Assembly: GCF_014698065.1 (NCBI RefSeq)
Contig: NZ_JACJSI010000025.1
Location: forward strand, 23,205-87,204
Reading direction: 5' to 3'
Length of the DNA stretch: 64,000 nucleotides
From: Nostoc flagelliforme FACHB-838
GTDB lineage: Bacteria; Cyanobacteriota; Cyanobacteriia; Cyanobacteriales; Nostocaceae
The position numbers and the translations under genes were made by a program. The notes under the pieces were generated by a model that saw only the letters and a list, made by a program, of their open reading frames with translations, was not told the DNA's origin and made no database searches. Below, in pieces: positions 9,527-18,122 of the stretch (positions are counted from its first letter, which is position 1; each line of letters starts with the position of its first letter).

Positions 9527-9691
9527 CTTTTTTATCCTCTTCAACTTATAACTAGAGTCGTATTAATATCAGACTTCTAGGAGATTTTTTTATTGCTTGT
9601 CGATGGTAACGTACTATTTTCCAAATTAGTGGCTTATACCAATTCTCCGTAACAATTAATTAAACTTAATTATGCTCAATTACTTAACAAA

Positions 9692-10078
9692 CTAACTCTT
9701 TGACACTCCAGGCAATTCAACACTATCGCCTGGCTTTGAAGGCCATCTGACTGTCAGAATAGTGCAGTCGGACTCAGCAACCCACCAATGGGATACACCT
9801 GCACACCAGAGAACATAATCACCTTCACAAGTTAATAAAATTTCTCTATCTTCAAATTGCAGACGAAATTCTCCGTCAATGAGTATTGAAAGCGTAGCAG
9901 CTTGGTTATTTACTGCCCATTCAGTTCTACTATCACCTGCTTTGTGAACAGCCCATTTTACTTCTAGCATTTCCGTGGAACGCGGATCGTCTTCAGGGGT
10001 GATAAAGTGACCCATGAACCATCCCCAACGATTCACACCTTCAACGGCTGCGTTTCCGTAAACAACTTTAGGCTGCAT
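9692..10078 (-). CDS. Small cupin-fold protein
   Basis: 128 residues with a single beta-barrel pattern: [19 protein letters not shown], then [16 protein letters not shown], which resembles the second cupin motif (G-D-x-x-x-x-x-x-x-x-H). Only one obvious histidine ligand is seen, so metal binding is uncertain. Its ATG at 10076-10078 lies inside the last codons of galK, overlapping by 11 bases, so translation is probably coupled. The location suggests a sugar-related isomerase, sensor or binding protein in the galactose operon. It is not a recognised named family. Confidence 0.65.
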   Translation of the reverse strand: MQPKVVYGNAAVEGVNRWGWFMGHFITPEDDPRSTEMLEVKWAVHKAGDSRTEWAVNNQAATLSILIDGEFRLQFEDREILLTCEGDYVLWCAGVSHWWVAESDCTILTVRWPSKPGDSVELPGVSKS

Positions 10079-11165
10079 CACTTAACTCCAAAGAAGGAAC
10101 CAAAATTTGTCCGTTGTAACCCGCTTGCTTATATTGTTCAAGAACATGAATTGCAATATTTCTGGCTTCACCAGCCACAACCAAAGCTACACAAGCGCCG
10201 CCAAAACCAGCACCTGTAAGTCTTGCACCAAAGACTCCCGGAGTTTTTTGCAACAGTTCTACTAGAGTATTCAGGGCAGGTACAGACACTTCGTAATCGT
10301 CTCGCAAGCTGGCGTGGGATGCGTTCATCAATTCGCCAAAGCGCTCAGATGTTACTCCCTGCAATACTTCCAAGACGCGGTTATTTTCTGTAACCACATG
10401 ACGGGCGCGACGGCAAAGAGGTTCGGGTAGTTTTTCTGTTACTTCAGCATCAGTAATATCTCGTAGTGCCTTAACTCCTAGCGATCGCGCCGCCTCTTCA
10501 CACTCAGCCCGGCGCTGGTTATAACCACTAGTTGCCAGGGTACGAGGCACACCACTATCAATAACCAAAATCTCCGCGTTGTCAGGCAAAGGCATCACCT
10601 GGCGTTCTAAAGTCCGAGTATCTAAAAACAAGATATGTTGAGTATCAGCCAAGCTAGAAGCCATCTGATCCATGATGCCGCACTGCACGCCAGCATAGTG
10701 AATTTCTGCTTGCTGGGCGAATTGGGCGATTTCAACATCATCAATGGGAAGGTTCAGAAGTTGGCGTAATGCCCGAAGCGTTGCCACTTCTAAAGCTGCG
10801 CTGCTAGACAAACCCGAACCCATAGGAACCGATGATTTGACGTATACAGAAAGTGACGGTATTGTATATCCTGCTTTTTGCAAAACCTCAATACAGCCAA
10901 AGATATAACTGGCAAATCCAGACGGGGTATGATTGCTCTCGGAAATGGTCACTTGCTCGTTGAAATTTTCCGAGTAAAAGTGATGTTGGCGTAGCCCATC
11001 GCAGGCATCGCTACTCAAACCTAGCTCTACCGTAGTGGATTGAGGAATTGCAGTTGGCAGAACGAAGCCATCGTTATAGTCAGTATGTTCGCCCAGTAAA
11101 TTTACTCTTCCTGGCGCACTGGCTTGAGTTTCAGGTGGTTTACCAAATACTTGTTGAAAATCCAT
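10068..11165 (-). CDS. galK: Galactokinase
   Basis: Phosphorylates galactose to galactose-1-phosphate, the first step of galactose salvage. The protein (365 residues from the ATG at 11163-11165) carries the galactokinase signature [16 protein letters not shown] near the N-terminus, the GHMP ATP-binding loop [15 protein letters not shown], and the C-terminal [16 protein letters not shown]. All three motifs are intact, so it should be active. Length is typical (about 380 in E. coli). The upstream TTG would add four residues and lacks a better ribosome site. It overlaps the cupin gene. galE is about 9 kb away, and no galT was seen in the window. Confidence 0.94.
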   Translation of the reverse strand: MDFQQVFGKPPETQASAPGRVNLLGEHTDYNDGFVLPTAIPQSTTVELGLSSDACDGLRQHHFYSENFNEQVTISESNHTPSGFASYIFGCIEVLQKAGYTIPSLSVYVKSSVPMGSGLSSSAALEVATLRALRQLLNLPIDDVEIAQFAQQAEIHYAGVQCGIMDQMASSLADTQHILFLDTRTLERQVMPLPDNAEILVIDSGVPRTLATSGYNQRRAECEEAARSLGVKALRDITDAEVTEKLPEPLCRRARHVVTENNRVLEVLQGVTSERFGELMNASHASLRDDYEVSVPALNTLVELLQKTPGVFGARLTGAGFGGACVALVVAGEARNIAIHVLEQYKQAGYNGQILVPSLELSDAA

Positions 11166-11452
11166 AATTTTTAACAAGAAAGAATTCAGGAGTCAAAAGT
11201 CAGAATGGGCTAAACGCCCCACTACCACAGAATTGAATTCTGTGCGACTGGTGGACTTTGATGTGAGCGTTCAGTGGAACGCTGAATAAACTTTTTTTAG
11301 TCCCTCACCAAATTTTTAATTTGGCGATCTTGAATCAGTGGCGAGTCTGAATTTCCCACTGATAGCACAGTGTTAGTAAGTCCGCGCACTTCTACAGGGA
11401 AGTAAGCTACGCGCATCGTCTCGTAGAGAGCGTCTTTATTCTGAATTATTCT
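11166..11452. other. Intergenic region with short palindromes
   Basis: About 290 bases between galK and the M24-like gene, with a cacagaattgaattctgtg palindrome near 11226-11244 and a repeat-like cgcatcgtctcgtagagagcg near 11412. No gene is seen. Confidence 0.4.
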
Positions 11453-12541
11453 TCAATTATACAAAGGTACAGGGCGCAATCTTCCCTCTACCTCAACATT
11501 AGGGAAGTTTGGATCAAAAGTCAGATTTTCCAACTTTCCATCCTTAAGAATTACAAAAGTATCTTCAACCTTTGCCCCTGCTAAACTGGGATTCCATGCG
11601 AGAGCAATACCTTCTGTCAAAGTATCAGTAGTAGTTGGATTGGCGACGATTTCTCGCGCTAAATATCCAGTGGTTCCTCCCTGGTGATGCTCACGGATGG
11701 CATTGGGGAATCCATGCTGCTCATAAGCTTGGGCTAGTGCGTTATAAGCTGTGTCGAGAGTGGTTCCAGGTTGGGACAAATTTAAAACTACTGCTTCTAT
11801 TTCGCGCACATGGGAATGCAATTCGGCGCGTTCGCCTGAAAGCTCGCCAAAACAAACAAATCGTGTCAAATTTGCATACAAACCGTAACCTCTAGCGCAA
11901 AATACCAACATCGCTTGCTGTCCAATCTGTTCTGCTGTGGGTGTAGCATGACGGTATAGCGGTAAACGCCTCTCACCCGCTACCAGTGTCAGCGCTGGAT
12001 GCAACCCTTTTGCCCATAATGCCTCTGCACCCGCACCCGCTAACTGATATTCTGTCCAAGTTGGCTTGGCCGCTTTAAGTACCTCTGTCATTGCCTGACT
12101 AGCTTTTTGCCCAACTTGACGATATCGCTCTAATTCACTTGACATCATTACCCGTTTATGTTTTTGCAGAGATGGGGGTAACGGCTGTTCTAAATTGGAG
12201 ATAGGGCGATCGCTAACTGTTTTCCCACCGCCAGTTGTATCACGAACAAAAGACTCACGGGCAGCACCATCAGCCCAAGGGTTGATATGCACCTTAAAAT
12301 CAGCTGGCAATTCTTCATCCTTAAGACGCTGCGCTTCAATTTCATCCGTCAATACCCAAGCATCTTCAGTAGTTACTAATACTTCTGCTACGCCAGTTTC
12401 CGCAGTAAGCAACACGGTGTTAGAAGCGCCAGCTGTCGCCCAGGCAAACCAGTCTGTACCGCGCAAACGCACGCCTTGCACTTCATTTTCACGCAAGGTT
12501 TGTCTCATTAACTCTAGTTTTTTGGAGACTTCTTCGTTCAT
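11453..12541 (-). CDS. M24 (aminopeptidase P/creatinase) family-like protein, metal ligands apparently lost
   Basis: 362 residues with the pita-bread fold organisation of M24 proteins: an N-terminal creatinase-like domain (about 1-135) and a C-terminal domain starting near SSELERYRQVGQ. In active metallopeptidases the two metal Asp residues sit in a D...GY..D.TR stretch; here the matching line is LVFCARGYGLYANLTRF, with neither Asp present (the second is Asn). A His-rich EHHQGGTTGY and KVEDTFVI remain where a His and a Glu ligand would be. It may therefore be a non-metal pseudo-enzyme, or act by another mechanism. It is the first gene of the minus-strand series before galK. Confidence 0.75.
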   Translation of the reverse strand: MNEEVSKKLELMRQTLRENEVQGVRLRGTDWFAWATAGASNTVLLTAETGVAEVLVTTEDAWVLTDEIEAQRLKDEELPADFKVHINPWADGAARESFVRDTTGGGKTVSDRPISNLEQPLPPSLQKHKRVMMSSELERYRQVGQKASQAMTEVLKAAKPTWTEYQLAGAGAEALWAKGLHPALTLVAGERRLPLYRHATPTAEQIGQQAMLVFCARGYGLYANLTRFVCFGELSGERAELHSHVREIEAVVLNLSQPGTTLDTAYNALAQAYEQHGFPNAIREHHQGGTTGYLAREIVANPTTTDTLTEGIALAWNPSLAGAKVEDTFVILKDGKLENLTFDPNFPNVEVEGRLRPVPLYN

Positions 12542-12995
12542 AGAAAATTAGTAACCACAGATGAATACAGACAATTATGAGGTTCATCTGTGCTTATATG
12601 CGTATATCTATAGTTTGAAATAAAACGTGGTTACGGTATGATATCGAGTTTGGCATTTCAATAGACTTCTTGCATGAATTAAAAGCCCTCACCTAAATCC
12701 ATCTCCCCAGCTTGAGATAAATTGGCTCCCCTTCTGTCAATTTTAGGAAAAGGGGTTGGGGGATATGGCAAGATCCCACAGGGTGGGCAAATTTTGCATT
12801 TATGCAACAGGTCTAATATTTACAACTACCGCTTTTTAAGAAGTGTATTTGCAATTACAGATCAACTTCACATTGAGTAATCCTTCTAGGCAATCGTACA
12901 TTGAGCTAAGGTAGTTCTCAAGAATGATGTACTCATTAGTAAATTTTTGAAATTATAAAAGCGCAGGAGCTACGAAAAAAATATCAAAAAATCCG
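12542..12995. other. Intergenic region carrying a MITE
   Basis: Divergent region between the M24-like gene and the small membrane protein gene. Besides the repeat at 12662-12815 it contains a short accacagatgaa-type repeat at 12553-12600. The promoters of both flanking genes should lie here; no clear boxes were identified. Confidence 0.5.
12662..12815. repeat. MITE with terminal inverted repeats resembling the IS5-type remnant end
   Basis: The left end tagacttcttgcatgaa and the right end tttatgcaacaggtcta are inverted with about 13 of 17 matches. The left end closely matches the outer end of the transposase remnant at 48591-48603 (tgcaagaggtcta). The inside holds ccctcacctaaatcc and aaaaggggttgggg stretches and no ORF. 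This looks like a non-autonomous element mobilised by that IS family. Confidence 0.65.
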
Positions 12996-13238
12996 ATGAA
13001 ATTCCAAGGAAATCAAAACACAACAACAGAAAATAATCTTCCCGTGGCAGAGGACACACCTAAGTATATAAATCCTCAAGAACCTGGGAAATCTGAGCCT
13101 ATGACTCAGGTACAAAGCGATAATGTAATTACCAATCAGGACTTACCCGATCCACGAGTTCGCTATGGTTTTACCCTGGTAATATTGGCTATTTTCTTAT
13201 GTGTTGTCGCCATTTACTACGGAATTATTAACCCCTAA
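12996..13238 (+). CDS. Small single-span membrane protein, unknown
   Basis: 80 residues. The first 55 are polar and Asn/Gln/Pro-rich, followed by one hydrophobic helix (about 57-75) ending AIYYGIINP. This N-out or N-in tail-anchored layout is common among small photosynthetic-membrane subunits. The last 25 residues have a loose resemblance to the C-terminal helix of PsaX (pattern A-x-Y-Y-x-G-I), but not enough to assign it. It lies about 570 bases upstream of psaB2 on the same strand. The ATG is preceded by no strong ribosome site. Confidence 0.6.
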   Translation: MKFQGNQNTTTENNLPVAEDTPKYINPQEPGKSEPMTQVQSDNVITNQDLPDPRVRYGFTLVILAIFLCVVAIYYGIINP

Positions 13239-13810
13239 CTAATTCACCTAATTTAGTCCCACAAAAAGTACAAATTCTTGGTATGACTGCGTACTAAGTT
13301 ATAGATAAACATGAGCTTAATTTTGCGTTACATAATGATACGAAATTTTATATAAATTTAAGCTCATCTTCAACAAAAATTTGGTAAATTTTGTAGCTTT
13401 GAGAGTGTATTCAAGACTACAAATTCCTTTAATAAAAATATCCTCCATTAGTTAGATGGAAGTAGTAGTCATTAATTAGTTTATTACTTTACTAGAAATG
13501 AATTGCATCATACCGCCTAAAAATGTAAGTCCAATAATTACAGCAGACAGAAACTTAAGTCTAGTAGCCAGGTAGAAAGCCTGTTTTACTTCTGAATTTC
13601 CCAATTTATGATTGATGCCTTGGCGAAGCGTCTTTGGCTCTGCTCTTGAGTTCTGCTGTAACCGTGTTTTACCCTAAATACTCACCAGCTTTTGCTATAA
13701 AATTGACCTCCAATTTAAGGCTGAAAGGGTGCTGATTCAATTACAAAAAGTTGCTGGCTTACTAGAACTAGCAACTGGGATTAGCGTTTAAGAGGATGTG
13801 ACTAAAATAC
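13239..13810 (+). other. Long leader/intergenic region of psaB2
   Basis: About 570 bases without an ORF. It contains an NtcA-like site (listed) close to the upstream gene, an AT-rich middle, and aagagga about 14 bases before the psaB2 ATG. If the NtcA-like promoter is real, the leader would be about 480 bases, similar to the long leaders of many heterocyst genes. Confidence 0.5.
13281..13323 (+). promoter_or_regulatory. Candidate NtcA-activated promoter upstream of psaB2
   Basis: gta-tgactgcg-tac at 13281-13294 fits the NtcA consensus GTA-N8-TAC exactly. A TA-N3-T box (taattt, 13318-13323) follows after 23 bases, close to the usual 22. A perfect GTA-N8-TAC is expected about once per 4 kb by chance, so the support is the pairing with a correctly spaced -10 box and the identity of the downstream gene. 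Confidence 0.45.
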
Positions 13811-16039
13811 ATGGCCACAAAGTATCCTAAGTTTAACCAGGATCTCGCACAAGACCCGACTACACGCCGGATTTGGTACGCGATCGCTACGGGAAATGAT
13901 TTTGAAAGCCATGATGGCATGACCGAGGAAAATCTTTATCAAAAGATTTTCGCTACTCACTTTGGTCACGTAGCAATCATTTTTCTGTGGGCATCTAGTT
14001 TATTGTTCCACGTAGCTTGGCAAGGTAACTTTGAACAGTGGATAAAAGATCCGCTGCATATTCGCCCAATCGCCCACGCGATTTGGGATCCTCATTTTGG
14101 TAAACCAGCAATAGAAGCTTTTACCCAAGGGGGCGCTACCAATCCTGTTAACATCGCTTACTCTGGTGTCTATCACTGGTGGTACACCATTGGGATGCGG
14201 ACAAACAATGACCTTTACCAAGGTTCAGTGTTCTTGTTGCTGTTAGCAGCATTGTTCTTATTTGCTGGTTGGCTGCACTTGCAACCCAAGTACCGTCCTA
14301 GCTTGGCTTGGTTCAAGAGTGCTGAACCTCGCCTGAATCACCACCTGGCAGGTTTGTTTGGTGTTAGTTCTCTAGCTTGGGCCGGGCATCTTGTTCACGT
14401 TGCCATTCCCGAATCTCGCGGTGTTCATGTTGGTTGGAATAATTTCCTGAGTACTTTGCCGCACCCAGCAGGTTTAGCACCTTTTTGGAGAGGTGACTGG
14501 GGTGTATACGCTCAGAATCCTGATACCGCAGGGCATCTGTTTGGCACATCTCAAGGCGCAGGGACAGCAATTCTGACTTTTTTGGGTGGTTTTCATCCCC
14601 AAACTGAATCGCTATGGCTGACCGATATGGCTCATCACCATTTAGCGATCGCAGTTATCTTTATCGTCGCCGGTCATCAGTACCGGACTAACTTCGGAAT
14701 TGGTCACAGCATCAAAGAGATGCTCAACGCCAGAAATTTCTTTGGCGTCCAAACTGAAGGTCAGTTCAACTTACCGCACCAAGGGCTGTACGACACCTAC
14801 AACAACTCCCTGCACTTCCAGTTGTCCATACACCTGGCAGCGTTAGGTACTGCATTATCATTGGTGGCGCAGCACATGTATTCGCTGCCTCCTTACGCTT
14901 TCATTGGTAAGGACTATACAACACAGGCGGCGCTGTACACCCATCACCAGTACATTGCTGGCTTCCTAATGATTGGTGCGTTTGCCCATGCTGGCATCTT
15001 CTGGGTTCGGGATTACGACCCAGAACAAAACAAAGGTAACGTCCTGGATCGCGTACTAAAGCACAAAGAAGCGATTATTTCTCACTTGAGTTGGGTATCG
15101 TTATTCTTAGGCTTCCACACTCTTGGTCTGTACGTCCACAACGACGTTGTAGTTGCCTTTGGCACTCCTGAAAAGCAAATTTTAATTGAGCCAGTATTTG
15201 CTCAATTCATCCAATCTGCTCACGGGAAACTGGTGTATGGGATGGATACTTTATTATCTAACCCAGATAGTATTGCCTATACAGCTTGGCCCAACTACGG
15301 TAACGTCTGGCTACCAGGTTGGACAGAAGCGATCAACTCCGGTACTAACTCCCTGTTCTTGACGATTGGGCCTGGTGATTTTCTGGTTCACCATGCGATC
15401 GCTTTAGGTTTGCACACCACCACGTTAATTTGTGTCAAGGGCGCATTGGATGCTCGTGGTACAAAATTGATGCCTGATAAAAAGGACTTCGGCTTTACCT
15501 TCCCCTGCGATGGGCCTGGTCGGGGCGGTACTTGTCAAACTTCCTCCTGGGAACAGTCTTTTTATCTGGCTATCTTCTGGATGCTGAATCTCCTTGGTTG
15601 GGTAACTTTCTATTGGCACTGGAAGCATTTAGGTGTTTGGCAAGGTAACGTCGCTCAGTTCAATGAGAACTCTACATACCTGATGGGTTGGTTCCGTGAT
15701 TACCTGTGGGCTAACTCCGCTCAGTTGATTAATGGTTACAACCCCTACGGCACAAATAATTTGTCTGTCTGGGCTTGGATGTTCCTCTTTGGACACTTGG
15801 TTTGGGCAACCGGTTTCATGTTCTTGATTAGCTGGCGTGGTTACTGGCAAGAGTTAATTGAAACTCTAGTCTGGGCACACGAACGCACTCCGTTGGCTAA
15901 CTTAGTTTATTGGAAAGATAAGCCTGTTGCTCTATCCATTGTTCAGGGTTGGTTAGTAGGTCTAGCTCACTTCACAGTTGGCTATATCCTTACATACGCA
16001 GCATTCCTCATAGCCTCAACCGCTAGTAAATTTGGTTGA
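13811..16039 (+). CDS. psaB2: Photosystem I core protein B, alternative form PsaB2
   Basis: 742 residues of the PsaA/PsaB family: eleven-helix chlorophyll protein that forms half of the photosystem I reaction centre and binds P700, A0, phylloquinone and the FX cluster in the thylakoid. The FX loop [12 protein letters not shown] gives Cys566 and Cys575. Just after it, ordinary PsaB reads C-D-I-S-A-W-D-A-F, while here it reads [10 protein letters not shown], one residue longer with a Gln at 582. An inserted glutamine near FX is the published hallmark of PsaB2 in heterocystous cyanobacteria (Magnuson and colleagues on Nostoc punctiforme), where the protein was found in heterocysts. The gene stands alone with no psaA beside it, also as described. 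The A0/quinone region is conserved ([16 protein letters not shown]). Confidence 0.92.
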   Translation: MATKYPKFNQDLAQDPTTRRIWYAIATGNDFESHDGMTEENLYQKIFATHFGHVAIIFLWASSLLFHVAWQGNFEQWIKDPLHIRPIAHAIWDPHFGKPAIEAFTQGGATNPVNIAYSGVYHWWYTIGMRTNNDLYQGSVFLLLLAALFLFAGWLHLQPKYRPSLAWFKSAEPRLNHHLAGLFGVSSLAWAGHLVHVAIPESRGVHVGWNNFLSTLPHPAGLAPFWRGDWGVYAQNPDTAGHLFGTSQGAGTAILTFLGGFHPQTESLWLTDMAHHHLAIAVIFIVAGHQYRTNFGIGHSIKEMLNARNFFGVQTEGQFNLPHQGLYDTYNNSLHFQLSIHLAALGTALSLVAQHMYSLPPYAFIGKDYTTQAALYTHHQYIAGFLMIGAFAHAGIFWVRDYDPEQNKGNVLDRVLKHKEAIISHLSWVSLFLGFHTLGLYVHNDVVVAFGTPEKQILIEPVFAQFIQSAHGKLVYGMDTLLSNPDSIAYTAWPNYGNVWLPGWTEAINSGTNSLFLTIGPGDFLVHHAIALGLHTTTLICVKGALDARGTKLMPDKKDFGFTFPCDGPGRGGTCQTSSWEQSFYLAIFWMLNLLGWVTFYWHWKHLGVWQGNVAQFNENSTYLMGWFRDYLWANSAQLINGYNPYGTNNLSVWAWMFLFGHLVWATGFMFLISWRGYWQELIETLVWAHERTPLANLVYWKDKPVALSIVQGWLVGLAHFTVGYILTYAAFLIASTASKFG

Positions 16040-16074
16040 GATTCTTGAAAGATATCCTCTGACCTTAGCTATCT

Positions 16075-16109
16075 CCCCCTCTATACCGTTAGGTGAGAGG
16101 GGGATTTTT
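16075..16109 (+). terminator. Intrinsic terminator of psaB2
   Basis: ccccctct at 16075-16082 pairs with agaggggg at 16096-16103, followed by attttt. It starts 36 bases after the psaB2 stop. Confidence 0.75.
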
Positions 16110-16380
16110 GTATATCGAAATTGTAGATTTTAAGCCAATACAGTTCAGTTAGGGCTTCAAATCTCGTTTCCAGCCTCTGCCTGGAAATGCTCATCATAGC
16201 GGCTCTGCCGCAAGTAAGAGAGGCGGAATCTCTAAGATGGCATTCCCAGCCGGAGATTCTTAACGAGACAATGTAAAAGCTTGTTTGAGACTGGCTTTCT
16301 CGTTAAGTTGACACCAATGACAGCTGTGCGCCCCTACGATATATTTTTTTAGTTGGAAGTCCCAAGGATTAAATTTACCG
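16110..16380. other. Intergenic region with imperfect palindromes
   Basis: Between two converging genes. Contains a long imperfect inverted repeat (aatctcgtttccagcctctgc around 16158 with complementary segments ending near 16275, including gagattcttaacgaga). No gene is seen. Confidence 0.4.
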
Positions 16381-17769
16381 TTAACACTGTTGTTGTTTTT
16401 TGAATAATGACAATAGCAAACACATAAGTCCCATTGCTACCAACGACACTGAAGAAACAGGTTCTGGTACAGGCTGAGGGTTTTGCACAGGCTGATAATT
16501 GATAAAATTTCCTTGGATTGGGCTGAGTGATGCCAAAAGTTGCTCAATATCGCTAGATATATCAGTATCATTACCAACACTTTTAGAAGAAATGAGGCGG
16601 TTAAACGTTTGGCTACTTGAAGCATCAAAATCTCCGGTGAACCCAAGAAAATTTTGACCTATTTTACCTATAAGAGAGTCAATTAGATTGTTAACATCAG
16701 TTTTGATCCCTTGTGGGGATAACTTTAAACTACTGGTATTGTTGATGTTTCCAATCGTTGTGTTATCAGTATCCACTAACCAATTGCCATTACCAATAAT
16801 TTCATTTCCACTGGTAAAAACCCAGTTACCATTACCAATAATTGTATTATTAGTACCAAAATCCCAATTGCCGTTTCCAATGGTTGCGTTGTCACTGCCG
16901 AAGTGCCAATTACCATTACCTAATGTTGCATTATTACTTCCGTCGTCCCAATACCAGTTGCCGTTACCAAGGGTTGTGTTACCTTGTCCAAATAGCCAAT
17001 TGCCATTACCGATGGTTGCGTTGTCATTATTAAAGTTCCAGTTGCCATTGCCAATGGTTGCACTGTTACTACCATAATCCGAGTTAAAATTACCAATAGT
17101 TGCGTTATTACTACCAAAGTTCCTGTTACCATTACCAACCGGCGCGTTGCCCTCATTAAAGGTTTGGCTACCAGGATTAGAGGTATTACCAAGAACTTCT
17201 TTCAACGGATCGAAAGGCGATTGTTGAAGCAGACTTCCAGCACCTGCGATCGGATTACCACCTCCTGCAAACGGGTTTGCACCACCACCTGCGATCGGAT
17301 TACCACTATTAGCACCACCTGCAACCGGGTTACTACCGCCTACAAACGGATTAGCACCCCCTGCAAATGGGTTAGTACCGCCTGCAAAGGGATTAGCACC
17401 CCCTGCAACCGGGTTACTACCTCCTGCAAACGGATTAGCACCGCCTGCAAACGGGTTACTACCTCCCGCCAATGTGTTGTCAATATCCTTGAAAAAGTTA
17501 TCACCTAAAACTGACTTTAATCGATCAAAGATTAACTTCTGAAGTCCACTGCCACCATCGCCTGCAAACGGGTTAATACCGCCACCTGCAATGGGATTGT
17601 TACCGTTACCTAATAACAGATTGCTACCACCCGTCAACGGGCTACCTTCAGGAGACAAACTGCCATTGTTAGCAAAGGAACTACCGCTATACGGGTTACT
17701 AGCGCCACCTGCACTTGAGGGATTAACTCCACCATTAAGGGGATTGACAGCAGACTCTTCCATTAGCAT
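16381..17769 (-). CDS. Low-complexity repeat protein with PEP-CTERM sorting tail
   Basis: 462 residues. Residues about 40-175 are Gly/Asn/Pro-rich with repeats of the type NPFAGGA, many identical at the DNA level. Residues about 210-340 hold ten or so 10-12 residue repeats of the type NATIGNGNWNFGS. The C-terminus has the PEP-CTERM signal: VPEP at 434-437, a hydrophobic stretch, then LFKK. Such tails are recognised by exosortases in EPS-producing bacteria. Oddly, the N-terminus (MLMEESAVNPLNGG) shows no signal peptide, so export by Sec is not explained. ATG at 17767 with agga about eight bases upstream. It is a likely paralogue of the next gene. No exosortase is in the window. Confidence 0.75.
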   Translation of the reverse strand: MLMEESAVNPLNGGVNPSSAGGASNPYSGSSFANNGSLSPEGSPLTGGSNLLLGNGNNPIAGGGINPFAGDGGSGLQKLIFDRLKSVLGDNFFKDIDNTLAGGSNPFAGGANPFAGGSNPVAGGANPFAGGTNPFAGGANPFVGGSNPVAGGANSGNPIAGGGANPFAGGGNPIAGAGSLLQQSPFDPLKEVLGNTSNPGSQTFNEGNAPVGNGNRNFGSNNATIGNFNSDYGSNSATIGNGNWNFNNDNATIGNGNWLFGQGNTTLGNGNWYWDDGSNNATLGNGNWHFGSDNATIGNGNWDFGTNNTIIGNGNWVFTSGNEIIGNGNWLVDTDNTTIGNINNTSSLKLSPQGIKTDVNNLIDSLIGKIGQNFLGFTGDFDASSSQTFNRLISSKSVGNDTDISSDIEQLLASLSPIQGNFINYQPVQNPQPVPEPVSSVSLVAMGLMCLLLSLFKKQQQC

Positions 17770-18122
17770 TAATTTTCCTATTTTTAGTTAAAAAATTATG
17801 GGGTCTTCAGTACTTCTTATACCAATTATGAATTTGCTAAACCCAAAATTTCTGTAAAATAAAAGCTTTAATCATCTTACTGTCAAAATAACAGAAAACA
17901 TTGTCTAAATCCTTACCTGTAAAGAGTTACAGGGCGTAAAATAGCAAACTAGTACAATAAGGCAGAAGGCACATCACCGATAATACAGGTTTTTTAGCTT
18001 TATCGAAATGGTATGTTTATTTGCGCCAAGCTGTACTAGCATACTATGTACTGAAGAACTCGTTCTTGTTCTCCTCTTATCTGCTGATTTTTGCAAGAAT
18101 TCTATTAAGGGAACGGGATTTA
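17770..18122. other. Intergenic region between the two repeat-protein genes
   Basis: About 350 AT-rich bases. On the minus strand it should hold the promoter of the PEP-CTERM gene. No PEP-CTERM-like coding remnant was seen in any frame downstream of the 18123 stop. Confidence 0.45.

Noticed and set aside
16688..17508. Plus-strand frames with Leu/Pro or Thr/Cys repeats
   Set aside because: They are antisense images of the PEP-CTERM protein's repeats.
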